From positions 1 through 38,115 of IMG/VR virus record IMGVR_UViG_3300017776_000050: a stretch of DNA of 38,115 nucleotides; one strand, written 5' to 3'. A program made the translations under genes and the position numbers. The DNA comes from a virus. The notes under the pieces were generated by a model that saw only the letters and a program-made list of their open reading frames with translations, was not told the DNA's origin and made no database searches. Shown here piece after piece: positions 8,747 to 17,085 of the stretch (within the stretch, counting starts at the first letter, position 1; the number at the start of each line of letters is the position of its first letter).

Positions 8747-9301
8747 ATGGCTACAACATTACAGATAGTAACAGCACTACAACAAGCAGCAGCAAATTGC
8801 TACGACGGCTCGCATGACGAACGGTTTACTGGCAAAGACTTGGCAAAAGAAGTAGGACTTAGGAGAGAAGAAGGATGTGCGATTAAAGACTCTCGCGTAA
8901 TCGATGGATTCAATATTAGAGTCTTGGGCAATACAGTTTACTTGTCTTACCACACTGAGTGTACTTCAAAAGAATCTCATAATGCAAAATTATCATCAGA
9001 GATTGAGCAGTGTATGGCAGATATTATAAAGTTTCTTAAAAAAGAATATAAAAAGGTTGGAGGCGAAGGATCACTTAGCCTTAAGAAACCTTCAGAAGTT
9101 GACATAGATATGCAATATATATCTAGACAGCGTGTTGCAATAACCGCTCTGCAAAAGTTTGAGTTAGGTGGAGTTGAAGCAGAACATGTTGGACTTCCTA
9201 GTCCAGAAGATCGTTTGGATAAATCGATTAAAGACTTCTTGTCTTTAGGTAGAGAACAAGCAAAGAAACCATCCAACTACACATCAAAAAATGAGCAGTA
9301 A
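8747..9301 (+). CDS. Hypothetical protein directly upstream of the large terminase
   Basis: A 184-residue protein. The ATG at 8747 follows a GAGGA site and lies just after the previous stop; the frame stays open upstream to 8621 but that part overlaps the previous gene and has no ribosome site. It begins with a helix rich in Gln and Ala, has a beta-type segment (NIRVLGNTVYLSYHTE), then a helix with IEQCMADIIKFLKKEYKK and a conserved-looking SLSLKKPSEVD. Its stop overlaps the terminase start (TAATG). Position would suit a small terminase, but I see no helix-turn-helix or coiled-coil ring signature, so this is only a possibility. I remember similar unnamed proteins in marine T4-like phages. Confidence 0.5.
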   Translation: MATTLQIVTALQQAAANCYDGSHDERFTGKDLAKEVGLRREEGCAIKDSRVIDGFNIRVLGNTVYLSYHTECTSKESHNAKLSSEIEQCMADIIKFLKKEYKKVGGEGSLSLKKPSEVDIDMQYISRQRVAITALQKFELGGVEAEHVGLPSPEDRLDKSIKDFLSLGREQAKKPSNYTSKNEQ

Positions 9302-10896
9302 TGATCTCGAAACAACAAGCCGTAGATGAACTACTAAAATGTGGCAAGTCTCAAGAATACTTTGTTAATAACTTCTGCCGTATTCCACATGCGGTTCACG
9401 GATTGGTTCGTTTCGATACATATGATTTTCAAGATGAACTTCTTGTTGATCTAGAAAAATATAGATTTAACGCAGTACTCAAAGCAAGACAGATGGGTAT
9501 ATCAACAATTGTTGGTGCTCACATTGCTTGGTTAATGATGTTTCATAAACATAAGAAGGTTTTAATCCTTTGTACTAAACTAGAAACAGCAAAGAACGTT
9601 GTAATCAAAGTGAAAGAAATGGTTAAGGCACTACCAGAGTGGATGCAGATTGCCAAGATTACTGTTGACAATAGAACATCTTTTGAATTATCAAACGGCT
9701 CATGGATTAAGGCATCCTCCACCGCAGGTGATGCCGGACGTTCAGAGGCTCTGTCTTTGCTTGTTCTTGATGAGGCTGCCTTTATTCCAGATATGGAGCA
9801 GTTGTGGACAGGTATCTATCCTACAATATCAACAGGGGGACGCTGTATTGCCCTCTCAACGCCTAATGGTGTTGGTAACTGGTTTCATACTACCTACGTC
9901 GATGCAGAGTCAGGAGTCAACGCTTTCAAGCCCACAAGGCTACATTGGAGCAGACATCCTGATAGAGATGCAAAATGGTTTAACGATGAAACAAAAAACA
10001 TGAACTCAAGACAGATAGCGCAAGAGTATGAATGTAACTTCAACGCTTCTGGTGAAACTGTTATTGCTCCTGATGATATAGATAGAATTGAAAAGATGAT
10101 ATGCGATCCAAAGCACAAGGTTGGATACGATAGAAATTATTGGATTTGGGAAGAGTGTCAAGACGGTAAGAAATATGTATTGGTAGCAGATGTCGCTAGA
10201 GGAGATGGGGCAGATTATTCTGTGTTCCACGTCATCAATACTGATACAATGGAGATTGTAGCAGAATACAAGGGAAAGCCAAACATTGATGACTTCGCAA
10301 ACATGCTGTTTTCAGCAGGAAGAGAATACGGCGGCTGCTTATTGGTTGTTGAGAATAACAATATCGGATATTCAGTCTTAGAAAAATTAGTTGATCTAGA
10401 ATATCCAAATATTTATTTTAGCCTTAAAGGATCTAATGAGTATATAGAGCAGGTATCTGCGATAGGTAATCCAAGTGCAGTTCCGGGGTTTACAACTTCT
10501 ATGAAAACTCGTCCATTAATTATTGCTAAATTAGAGGAGTTCGTCAGAAATAAACTAATTACTATAAAATCTTTGCGTTTATTAAACGAATTGAAGACTT
10601 TTGTATGGTATTTGGGTAAACCACAAGCCATGAAAGGATATAACGATGACTTGGTAATGGCTCTTGCTATTGCTTGCTGGGTTAGAGACACAGCAATCAT
10701 CGCTTCTAAGAGAGGAGAGGAGTTGCAAAAAGCAATGTTAAATTCTATGGTATATACAAACACACTACTCAACACTAATATAAAAGGGCAACAAGGATAT
10801 AATAAAAATAGTTCTACTTTCGATTCAGTACCCAAAGGAGGGCTCGAAGAACATAAGCGCAATTTAGATAAATTTAGTTGGATTTTCAAAGGATAA
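9301..10896 (+). CDS. 17: Terminase large subunit (gp17-like)
   Basis: A 531-residue DNA-packaging motor. The ATPase domain has a Walker A-type KARQMGIST (61-69), Walker B LLVLDEAA with Asp157-Glu158 and a coupling-motif region STPNG (186-190). The nuclease domain begins at about 285, with DVARGDGADYS (Asp297, Asp302, Asp305), an acidic VVENNN segment (Glu351) and a C-terminal YNDDLVMALAIA, the RNase H-type metal ligands that cut concatemers. It would dock on the portal encoded next and pump DNA into the prohead. The length is somewhat below T4 gp17 (610). The start overlaps the preceding stop, and the portal ATG follows 4 bases after its stop. Confidence 0.93.
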   Translation: MISKQQAVDELLKCGKSQEYFVNNFCRIPHAVHGLVRFDTYDFQDELLVDLEKYRFNAVLKARQMGISTIVGAHIAWLMMFHKHKKVLILCTKLETAKNVVIKVKEMVKALPEWMQIAKITVDNRTSFELSNGSWIKASSTAGDAGRSEALSLLVLDEAAFIPDMEQLWTGIYPTISTGGRCIALSTPNGVGNWFHTTYVDAESGVNAFKPTRLHWSRHPDRDAKWFNDETKNMNSRQIAQEYECNFNASGETVIAPDDIDRIEKMICDPKHKVGYDRNYWIWEECQDGKKYVLVADVARGDGADYSVFHVINTDTMEIVAEYKGKPNIDDFANMLFSAGREYGGCLLVVENNNIGYSVLEKLVDLEYPNIYFSLKGSNEYIEQVSAIGNPSAVPGFTTSMKTRPLIIAKLEEFVRNKLITIKSLRLLNELKTFVWYLGKPQAMKGYNDDLVMALAIACWVRDTAIIASKRGEELQKAMLNSMVYTNTLLNTNIKGQQGYNKNSSTFDSVPKGGLEEHKRNLDKFSWIFKG

Positions 10897-10900
10897 AAAA

Positions 10901-12850
10901 ATGGCTGACAATAAAAAGAACCCAAGAAACCCACAGAGTAATCTGTATAAAAGGTTGACTAGACTGCTTTCATCACCTATTGTGAATAGGCGAACGCAGA
11001 TGCAAAGACGATACAAACGAGCAGATATGGATAAGTATAAATTCAATTCTGCTATGGGATTAGATTTCAAGAAGACTTCATACAATCCGTATGACACTAT
11101 GACTGCCAACATTATGGCAAACCAAAATCGCTATGAGCGATATATTGATTTTGATCAAATGGAGTTTACTCCTGAGATTGCGTCTGCACTAGACATTTAT
11201 GCAGATGAGATGACGACTTCTACAATGTTGTCTCCTATGCTTAACATTAAGTGCCCAAATGACGAAATCAAAATGATTTTGAAAAACCTTTATGAGGAGA
11301 TCCTTAATGTAGATCTCAATCTTTTTGGTTGGAGTCGTTCTTTATGTAAGTTTGGCGACTTCGTACTGTATCTAGATATTGATGCTACAACTGGTGTTCG
11401 CCATGCGATCTCTCTTCCTCTAGACGAAATAGAAAGAATTGAAGGCGAAGATAAGACAAACCCAAATTACATACAATTTCAGTGGAATTCCGGAGGATTG
11501 ACATTTGAAAATTGGCAGATTGCACATTTTAGAATATTAGGTAACGACAAGTATGCGCCATATGGAACTTCTGTTCTTGAGCCTGCTAGAAGAATATGGA
11601 GACAGTTGACTTTACTTGAGGATGCCATGATGGCATATCGTATCGTTAGATCTCCTGAGAGACGAGTGTTCTATATTGATGTTGGTAATATTGCTCCTCA
11701 AGATGTAGAGCAATTTATGCAACGAGTAACTACGCAAATGAAAAGGAACCAACTAGTTGACACATCCACCGGACGTGTTGATTTGAGATACAATCCTTTG
11801 TCAATCGATGAAGATTATTTTATTCCTGTGCGTGGTGGAAACTCGTCTAGAGTTGAATCATTACCCGGTGGACAGTACACTGGAGACATTGATGATGTTA
11901 AGTATTTAAGAGACAAGTTGTTTTCCGCACTGAAGATCCCGATGTCTTACCTTTCCAGAGGCGATGGACAAACAGAGGACAAAGCAACGCTAGCCCAGAA
12001 GGACATCAGATTTGCCAGAACAATCCAAAGACTGCAAAGATCTGTCGTTTCTGAATTAGAAAAGATTGGACTGGTTCACCTTTATACATTAGGCTATCGC
12101 GGTGATGATCTTATTTCGTTTAAATTATTATTAAATAACCCATCCAAGATTGCAGAGTTACAAGAACTTGAGCACTGGAAACAGAAGTTTGATATTGCTG
12201 GAGCAGCGACAGAAGGGTTCTTCTCTAAGAGATGGATCTCTGAAAACATTCTTGGAATGTCCGACGAAGAGTTTCTTAGAAACCAGAGAGAAATGTTCTA
12301 CGATAAGAAGATGGCATCTATGCTTGAGAAAGCATCTGAAGAGATTCCTGCTTCTGCACCTGATACTGGAGCCGCTGGTGGAGCCACTGGTGGAGGAGGA
12401 CTTGATCTTGGCGGAGGCGCTGAAGGCGGCGGACTCGATCTCGGTGGAGGTGATGCTGGAGGTGGTGATGCACCTGCAGGAGATGCTGGTGGTGACGCTG
12501 CTGGCGGTGACGCCGGAGGTGAAGCAGATTCCGCATTACTCGCATCACCGGGGAACAGAGACGAAAAACGCGATAAAGATGGCAAAGTATCTAGAGGAGA
12601 TGGCAAAGGAAGAAGAAAGGTTAAACCTTTCAAAAACTCAGAGGCAGGAAAGTCTGCTAGAAAAAGAAGCACAAATTCTGTGATTCAACAGCCATCTAAT
12701 AAAGCAGTAAAGAATCCTCTATCTAGTATTGTAAACACAGTGTATGAAGCGGAAGAAAAACAGATTTACGATAAAGAAGAGAAGCAACTATTTAATATTA
12801 GTCACGATTTAAAAGTACTACTCGAAAGTATGGAGCCTAAAGAAAAATGA
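10901..12850 (+). CDS. 20: Portal protein (gp20-like) with a Gly/Ala-rich C-terminal insert
   Basis: A 649-residue portal vertex protein, the dodecameric ring that nucleates the prohead and through which DNA enters. The region EFTPEIASALDIYADEMTT, the LCKFGDFVLYLDI segment and the later SYLSRGDGQTEDKATLAQKD segment are typical of the T4 gp20 family. After the fold, at about residue 488, comes a Gly/Ala/Asp tract of about 50 residues with two GLDLGG units, then a Lys/Arg-rich stretch (about 550-600) and a helical tail. T4 gp20 is 524 residues, so this tail is an extension. The 3' end overlaps the next gene by four bases (ATGA). Confidence 0.92.
   Translation: MADNKKNPRNPQSNLYKRLTRLLSSPIVNRRTQMQRRYKRADMDKYKFNSAMGLDFKKTSYNPYDTMTANIMANQNRYERYIDFDQMEFTPEIASALDIYADEMTTSTMLSPMLNIKCPNDEIKMILKNLYEEILNVDLNLFGWSRSLCKFGDFVLYLDIDATTGVRHAISLPLDEIERIEGEDKTNPNYIQFQWNSGGLTFENWQIAHFRILGNDKYAPYGTSVLEPARRIWRQLTLLEDAMMAYRIVRSPERRVFYIDVGNIAPQDVEQFMQRVTTQMKRNQLVDTSTGRVDLRYNPLSIDEDYFIPVRGGNSSRVESLPGGQYTGDIDDVKYLRDKLFSALKIPMSYLSRGDGQTEDKATLAQKDIRFARTIQRLQRSVVSELEKIGLVHLYTLGYRGDDLISFKLLLNNPSKIAELQELEHWKQKFDIAGAATEGFFSKRWISENILGMSDEEFLRNQREMFYDKKMASMLEKASEEIPASAPDTGAAGGATGGGGLDLGGGAEGGGLDLGGGDAGGGDAPAGDAGGDAAGGDAGGEADSALLASPGNRDEKRDKDGKVSRGDGKGRRKVKPFKNSEAGKSARKRSTNSVIQQPSNKAVKNPLSSIVNTVYEAEEKQIYDKEEKQLFNISHDLKVLLESMEPKEK
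12368..12525 (+). repeat. Low-complexity GGx/GCx coding tract in the portal gene
   Basis: Codons for Gly, Ala and Asp repeat almost without interruption, giving GGG, GDA and GLDLGG units (GLDLGG at residues 500-505 and 511-516). The DNA is far richer in G than its surroundings. On the opposite strand it yields long Pro/Ser open frames which are artefacts. The tract probably encodes a flexible linker. Confidence 0.8.
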
Positions 12851-13635
12851 AATATAACAAAAAAAGAAATACTGCGTTTTTATACGAGACACTAATCTTA
12901 GAAGTAACTAAGGCAGCACTGAATAAAGACGAGAGACGAAAGAACATCGCAATGGATATCCTTAAAGAAAACTTTGCGAAAAATTCTATATTGGATGAAG
13001 AGTTGGATGCCTATAGATCCATTTTAGAAACAAAAGGTGTTACAAAAGAATGGGCTAATATGATCCTAAGAGAAGCCCAAAGGACTTACCTCTCTTTGCA
13101 TCCGGGACACGTATTCCAACATCAAACACATGTAATCAACAGAGTGAATAAAGAACTGGGTAAAGACACTTTTGGTACCTTTACTCCCAATTATAAGTCT
13201 CTAGCAACCATTGGACAACTATTCAGTATCAAAACTCCTGTTAAGGCTAGAGTTATATTGGAAAGCAACATTATTGAAGAAATGACTAATCAAGAAGATA
13301 CCATGAATGTTGAACCAGTGGATAATTTGGTATTAAAAGTCTTTGTAGAAAAGTTTAACGAAAAATACAGTACCTTATTAGAGGAACAAAAAGATATTTT
13401 ATTCAAGTATATTTTCTCATTTGTTGATGAAGGTATGGGATTAAAAGTCGCAATTAACGAAGAGATCTCTAGAATGAAGAAGATTGTTATAAAAAACAAA
13501 ACTTCAGTACCAGAATTGTCAGATAAGTTCGAGTCTTTGGGACTTATGCTTGAATCTTTTTCAAGTAAGAATATAGATGATTCCATGCTCTTCAAAGTAC
13601 TAAAGACTCAAGAACTTTGTAAGGAATTGATCTAA
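12847..13635 (+). CDS. Hypothetical head-module protein
   Basis: A 262-residue, mostly helical, charged protein beginning MKYNKKRNTAFLYE. It has an HPGHVFQHQ segment near residue 90 and ends in helices with FESLGLMLESF. It overlaps the portal gene by four bases and the next gene by one, so it is translated with the head operon. In T4 the corresponding place holds small prohead core genes 67 and 68; this protein is larger and I see no clear similarity. A role in prohead assembly is inferred from position only. Confidence 0.5.
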   Translation: MKYNKKRNTAFLYETLILEVTKAALNKDERRKNIAMDILKENFAKNSILDEELDAYRSILETKGVTKEWANMILREAQRTYLSLHPGHVFQHQTHVINRVNKELGKDTFGTFTPNYKSLATIGQLFSIKTPVKARVILESNIIEEMTNQEDTMNVEPVDNLVLKVFVEKFNEKYSTLLEEQKDILFKYIFSFVDEGMGLKVAINEEISRMKKIVIKNKTSVPELSDKFESLGLMLESFSSKNIDDSMLFKVLKTQELCKELI

Positions 13636-14222
13636 TGTCAATTAAAGTATTCATAGGCGAGAAATCCATTTCTAGGGATGATAACAAACTCAAAGATTAC
13701 AAGTTCTCAGTAGACATGAGACAGACTCTTGGTGGGGATTATGTTATATACGATCATCCAGATATCGATATTGTAATTATGCCAAAAATGAAGAAAGTTG
13801 TTGGATTCCCGAAAGACAGAATATCCGATATGACTTATGACACACAGTCTAGACTATTTGATTTCTTAACTAAGAAAGGAGTTGTAGCAAGAGATTCTGT
13901 ACAAGGTGGTAACGTATATGCTTCATTACAAGCCTTGTTCGAAACCCCACCAGAACCAAAAACAAAAGAAGGTGAAGAAGCACAAGATCCACTCGATGCG
14001 TTACAGCCAATCCTTTTTACGATTTGCAAATTCATTGAGATGGAAAAACCTCAGTATGAATACTTGAAAAAGATGGATGAGGAAGAAGAAGATTATTACA
14101 CGAATCCAACAGATGATAATTCAACAGAGTTGGGTGAAGTTCCACACGCCAGAGAGAAAGGTTCAATACGGCCGGGTATTTATTATCAATCGTATATGCA
14201 TAATCGATTTTATAGGAGATAA
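13635..14222 (+). CDS. Hypothetical head-module protein
   Basis: A 195-residue protein. The N-terminal 65 residues look like alternating strands (KVFIGEKSIS, YVIYDHPDIDIVIMPK), followed by a helix, a Pro/Glu-rich acidic linker (about 103-120), a helical part and an acidic stretch before a Tyr/Arg-rich end. It overlaps the preceding gene by one base (TAATG) and lies six bases from the next. I do not recognise a named family. Context suggests a head-assembly or minor virion protein. Confidence 0.5.
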   Translation: MSIKVFIGEKSISRDDNKLKDYKFSVDMRQTLGGDYVIYDHPDIDIVIMPKMKKVVGFPKDRISDMTYDTQSRLFDFLTKKGVVARDSVQGGNVYASLQALFETPPEPKTKEGEEAQDPLDALQPILFTICKFIEMEKPQYEYLKKMDEEEEDYYTNPTDDNSTELGEVPHAREKGSIRPGIYYQSYMHNRFYRR

Positions 14223-14228
14223 AAGATT

Positions 14229-15047
14229 GTGAAACAATTGTTAAATGAATGGAGAGAATACTCCGAACATCACGAACTGTTTGAAAGACATGGTTACATT
14301 GAGCATGCATTGGGCTTTAAACCACTTTTAAACGAGAGCGGAGGCGCATATTACACCTCAGAAATGAAAAGCCAAATTATACAAGAGCATTTGCTTTTTG
14401 AAGGATTCTTTGATCGATTCAATCCAATCGAAGCAATCAAAAAGTATGGCAAAGAAGTTGGAGAATTATTCTCTACATTATATGGTGTTGTGCGAAATCC
14501 AAAGTATATACCTGATTTTATTGCTGCTGCGATTAAGAAGATTATAAATGTTTGGAAGGAAAAGTTAACAACTGCAGCAACTTGGCTGGAAGGAAAAAAT
14601 ATGCCCACATTTGCTGCAGGATTAAAAAAGGTTATAAGTGGGATCAATTCTATTACTGCAATGGCTGTTGATTGGAAAAAGGCTGTTCTTGTAACTGGGC
14701 TTATTATTGGACTTTCATATCTTCTTGATAAGATGAAAGACTATGGTGCAGATATCCTTGGTGGACTTACAGATATTAAAGAGCAAGCAGTTCAAGCGGC
14801 TGAGAATTTTTTGATAAAAGAGTTTCCGAAGTTTGTGACTAGTCTATATGGAAAGGCTGCTTTGGCAGCATCTTCAGGATTCCTTGGTTGGGTTGCAGCC
14901 GCAGTTGCTGTTGTAAAGGTTGTGAACCTAGCAAAAGACTCATTGAAGCCGATGTTTGCAAGATATAAAGAACTTACGCGCCGAAGAGATACCAGAGCAC
15001 AGATGGCACAAGGTGGTAGAGTTAGACTAGAAGCCAAGAGCAAATAA
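14229..15047 (+). CDS. Alanine-rich protein with T4-type head-targeting-like N-terminus
   Basis: A 272-residue protein starting at GTG 14229 behind TAGGAG at 14212-14217. The N-terminus MKQLLNEWREYSE has the MK-x-helix-acidic style of T4 capsid-targeting peptides (T4 internal head proteins begin MKTYQEFI). The middle has a hydrophobic helix (AVLVTGLIIGLSYLLDKM) and a second Ala-rich one (AAVAVVKVVNLA), flanked by amphipathic Lys-rich segments; the C-terminus is strongly basic (ELTRRRDTRAQMAQGGR). This could be a protein packed inside the head and ejected, or a membrane-active protein. The assignment is inference; the following gene starts within its stop codon. Confidence 0.45.
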   Translation: MKQLLNEWREYSEHHELFERHGYIEHALGFKPLLNESGGAYYTSEMKSQIIQEHLLFEGFFDRFNPIEAIKKYGKEVGELFSTLYGVVRNPKYIPDFIAAAIKKIINVWKEKLTTAATWLEGKNMPTFAAGLKKVISGINSITAMAVDWKKAVLVTGLIIGLSYLLDKMKDYGADILGGLTDIKEQAVQAAENFLIKEFPKFVTSLYGKAALAASSGFLGWVAAAVAVVKVVNLAKDSLKPMFARYKELTRRRDTRAQMAQGGRVRLEAKSK

Positions 15048-15355
15048 TGCAACTACTTTGGTTTATATTATCAGCCTATGGCTTGACACAGATATTGGTG
15101 TATGGTTCTATATTCAAAGAAATTAGAGATCTTAGTCTAAACTACACCAAGTTGCTGTCTTGTCCAATGTGTACAGGATTTTGGGTTGGTGTAATTTTAT
15201 TCTTCCTTAATCCTTTTACAGAACTATTTACATTTGAATTAAATTTAGCAAATTTTTTAATTTGTGGATGGTTATCGTCAGGAACTTCCTATATATTGTG
15301 TATGATGTTTGACGATGACGGTTTAAAAATTGTGAGGAAACAAAATGAACATTAA
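15047..15355 (+). CDS. Small integral membrane protein with CPMC motif
   Basis: A 102-residue protein with three likely membrane segments: residues 3-20, a second after SCPMCTGFWVGVILFFL (about 43-55) and a third around LANFLICGWLSSGTSYILCMMF (about 68-88). The CPMC pair followed by TGFW is a notable motif that I remember from unnamed phage membrane proteins. The start overlaps the preceding stop (TAATG) and its end overlaps the 45-codon gene. Why a membrane protein sits in the head operon is unclear; host-envelope modification or a role in DNA entry are possible. Confidence 0.5.
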   Translation: MQLLWFILSAYGLTQILVYGSIFKEIRDLSLNYTKLLSCPMCTGFWVGVILFFLNPFTELFTFELNLANFLICGWLSSGTSYILCMMFDDDGLKIVRKQNEH

Positions 15356-15482
15356 GATCCCCAAAAAAAGAGCAGATAAAATTTTAGTCGAAGAAGTTGA
15401 AAAGTTTCTCAAAGAGAACAAACACATCAGTAGAGAAGAATTATTATCTCACATTTCAAATACAACAGGAGAGAAGAAATGA
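15345..15482 (+). CDS. 45-residue small protein
   Basis: An ATG at 15345 opens a 45-codon frame ending TGA at 15480-15482. It begins inside the 3' end of the membrane-protein gene and its stop overlaps the next ATG (ATGA at 15479), the same coupling as the neighbouring genes. A GTGAGGAA stretch precedes the start at good spacing. The product (MNIKIPKKRADKI...) is lysine/glutamate rich and probably helical (VEEVEKFLKEN, REELLSHIS). Filling this gap exactly with overlaps on both sides argues for a real gene. Function unknown. Confidence 0.55.
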   Translation: MNIKIPKKRADKILVEEVEKFLKENKHISREELLSHISNTTGEKK

Positions 15483-15934
15483 AAGTAACAAAATCTTATT
15501 TGAAGAGAATTATTAAAGAAGAACTCAATGTGGTTCTTAACGAACAAGAGGGCGGAATGGCTCTTCCCCAAGAAAAGATGGATTTCTATAACAGTGATCA
15601 ATTTCAAGCAAGTAACTTGTCTGATGAACAGATCCAGCAAGCAGTCAATGATTCTGTCAGTATTGCAAACGCTTCCAAAGAAGGTAGTGGTTTTAAATTG
15701 GCAAACTCAATAACACGCTCCGCCGTATCATACACTATGAGTAAAAACGAAAAAGATCTACAAATGCTAGGGCAAACTGCAGATTCATATAATGTACCTG
15801 CGAGAATTCCATATCAAGCAGTGAAGGCGATTGCTTTAAAATTTGATCAAGCAAATAAAGGCGTAAATCGTTCAAATGTCTCTGATGAAGAAAATTTGAG
15901 TCAAATCGAACAGCACGTCAAAAGATTTATCTAA
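15479..15934 (+). CDS. Small protein with LKRIIKEEL-type N-terminus, internal head protein candidate
   Basis: A 151-residue protein starting MKVTKSYLKRIIKEELNVV, a short amphipathic helix ending in VLNE. I remember this type of N-terminus on many unrelated small proteins of marine T4-like phages, and it resembles in character the capsid-targeting peptides of T4. The rest is polar and helical (SDEQIQQAVNDSVSIANAS). It lies directly before the prohead protease gene, whose product cuts such targeting peptides after L/I-x-E in T4; LNE at about residue 20-22 would be a candidate. Stop TAA is followed by AAGGAG for the next reading frame. Confidence 0.5.
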   Translation: MKVTKSYLKRIIKEELNVVLNEQEGGMALPQEKMDFYNSDQFQASNLSDEQIQQAVNDSVSIANASKEGSGFKLANSITRSAVSYTMSKNEKDLQMLGQTADSYNVPARIPYQAVKAIALKFDQANKGVNRSNVSDEENLSQIEQHVKRFI

Positions 15935-15942
15935 GGAGAATT

Positions 15943-15996
15943 ATGATGATTAAATGGATGCTACAACCAGTAAGAAGATGCAAGAACGGGTGTTGA
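15943..15996 (+). CDS. Possible 17-codon leader ORF before the protease gene
   Basis: The strong AAGGAG at 15933-15938 is spaced for the ATGs at 15943 or 15946, not for the 15954 start of the protease frame. This frame reads MMIKWMLQPVRRCKNGC and stops at 15994-15996, two bases before the ATG at 15999 that is in frame with the protease. It could be a leader peptide that couples translation to the protease. Alternatively ribosomes may shift -1 from it. The product itself is unlike anything I recognise. Confidence 0.35.
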   Translation: MMIKWMLQPVRRCKNGC

Positions 15997-15998
15997 CT

Positions 15999-16610
15999 AT
16001 GAGTAAAGTTTTATTAAGAGAATATTATGAAATGTGTGAAGGTGGTGTGTGTCAAGACATGCTCACTGAAGCAGAGAAGCGTTACGTCAAGAATGGCGGA
16101 ATGATCTTGACAGGTAAACTGCAAGAAGCAGAAGTACAAAACGGTAACGGAAGAGTTTATCCAAGAAAAATTTTAGAAAGAGAGATGAAGAACTATACGA
16201 TGCTAATTAAAGAAAGTAGAGCACTAGGAGAATTAGATCATCCAGATGATTCAGTCATTAATCTCAAAAATGCGTCACACATGGTTACAGACGCTTGGTG
16301 GGACGGTAATAATGTTATGGGAAAAGTTAAAGTCCTTAACACGCCGTCTGGAAAGATATTACAACAACTTGTCAATGACGGTGTTAAGTTGGGTATTAGT
16401 AGTCGGGCTCTTGGCTCTGTTAATGAATCAGAAGGAAGAACGATGGTTCAAGAGGATCTTCAACTTATTTGCTTTGATTTTGTTAGCGAACCTTCTACTC
16501 CTAACGCATATATGGCGTTACAAGAAGCAAAAAATATCAGAATTGAAACAGATATTTTTGACAAGAAATACAAACTAAACAGAATGCTAAACGAAATACT
16601 AGAGGATTAA
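15999..16610 (+). CDS. 21: Prohead core protease (gp21-like)
   Basis: A 203-residue serine protease of the T4 gp21 family (MEROPS S77) which matures the prohead by cutting scaffold, internal proteins and the capsid protein. Motifs are GNGRVYP, GELDHPDDS with the likely catalytic His81, LGISSRALGS with Ser134/Ser135, and the C-terminal FDFVSEPSTPNAYM. I chose ATG 15999; an in-frame ATG at 15954 would add 15 residues but lies 15 bases from the ribosome site. The last 25 residues (KYKLNRMLNEILED) are helical. The next ATG follows the stop directly. Family identity is safe, the start is not. Confidence 0.88.
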   Translation: MSKVLLREYYEMCEGGVCQDMLTEAEKRYVKNGGMILTGKLQEAEVQNGNGRVYPRKILEREMKNYTMLIKESRALGELDHPDDSVINLKNASHMVTDAWWDGNNVMGKVKVLNTPSGKILQQLVNDGVKLGISSRALGSVNESEGRTMVQEDLQLICFDFVSEPSTPNAYMALQEAKNIRIETDIFDKKYKLNRMLNEILED

Positions 16611-17054
16611 ATGAACAAGAAAGAATTAAAAGCATTAATCAAGCCACTCGTAAAAGAGTGCATCAAGGAAGCATTGCTTGAAGAAGGAATGCTTTCAACT
16701 GTTATTGCAGAAGTTGTGAAAGGAACTTCTGGATTAGTCGTAGAACAACGACAAGAAAAGGTTCAAAGAACAACAGAAAGGGTTTTAGAATCAAATGAAG
16801 AAACAATGCGCAGACTTCAGGAAAGAAAATCAAAACAAAAAAATCAAAAAAGACAATTGCTAGATGCGATTGGGATGGATGCTTACGGCGGCATAGATCT
16901 TTTTGAAGGGACAGAGCCTTTATCAAAAGGTGGAAATCCAAATCAAGGAACACAGCCCCAAGGCGCACTGTCAGGATACGCCCCAAATGATTCAGGAGTT
17001 GATATTTCTGGATTGTTAGATTTAGCAGGCGGTTCTTGGAAAAAAATTAAATAG
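16611..17054 (+). CDS. Small head-type protein next to the protease
   Basis: A 147-residue protein with an amphipathic basic/acidic N-terminal helix (NKKELKALIKPLVKECIKEAL) ending in LLEEG, a coiled-coil stretch rich in Arg, Gln and Glu (about 40-85), then a LLDAIGMDAYGGIDLFEGTEP segment and a Gly/Asn/Pro-rich tail closing in GVDISGLLDLAGGSW. I remember this C-terminal pattern from unnamed proteins placed beside gp21 in marine T4-like phages. The N-terminal helix followed by LEE|G would suit gp21 cleavage. An internal head or scaffold role is inferred. The start abuts the protease stop. Confidence 0.5.
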   Translation: MNKKELKALIKPLVKECIKEALLEEGMLSTVIAEVVKGTSGLVVEQRQEKVQRTTERVLESNEETMRRLQERKSKQKNQKRQLLDAIGMDAYGGIDLFEGTEPLSKGGNPNQGTQPQGALSGYAPNDSGVDISGLLDLAGGSWKKIK

Positions 17055-17085
17055 AAGATAATTATAAGGAAAAGAGGATAACAAC

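Noticed and set aside
8747-9301. Calling this gene the small terminase subunit
   Set aside because: Only position supports it; no helix-turn-helix or coiled-coil pattern of gp16 is visible.
10413-10934. Minus-strand 173-codon open frame across terminase end
   Set aside because: Antisense to a conserved motor gene and across the portal start; composition looks like an artefact.
12298-12672. Minus-strand 124-codon open frame rich in Pro and Ser
   Set aside because: It is the mirror of the Gly/Ala tract of the portal gene, with no ribosome site and no minus-strand gene anywhere in the window.
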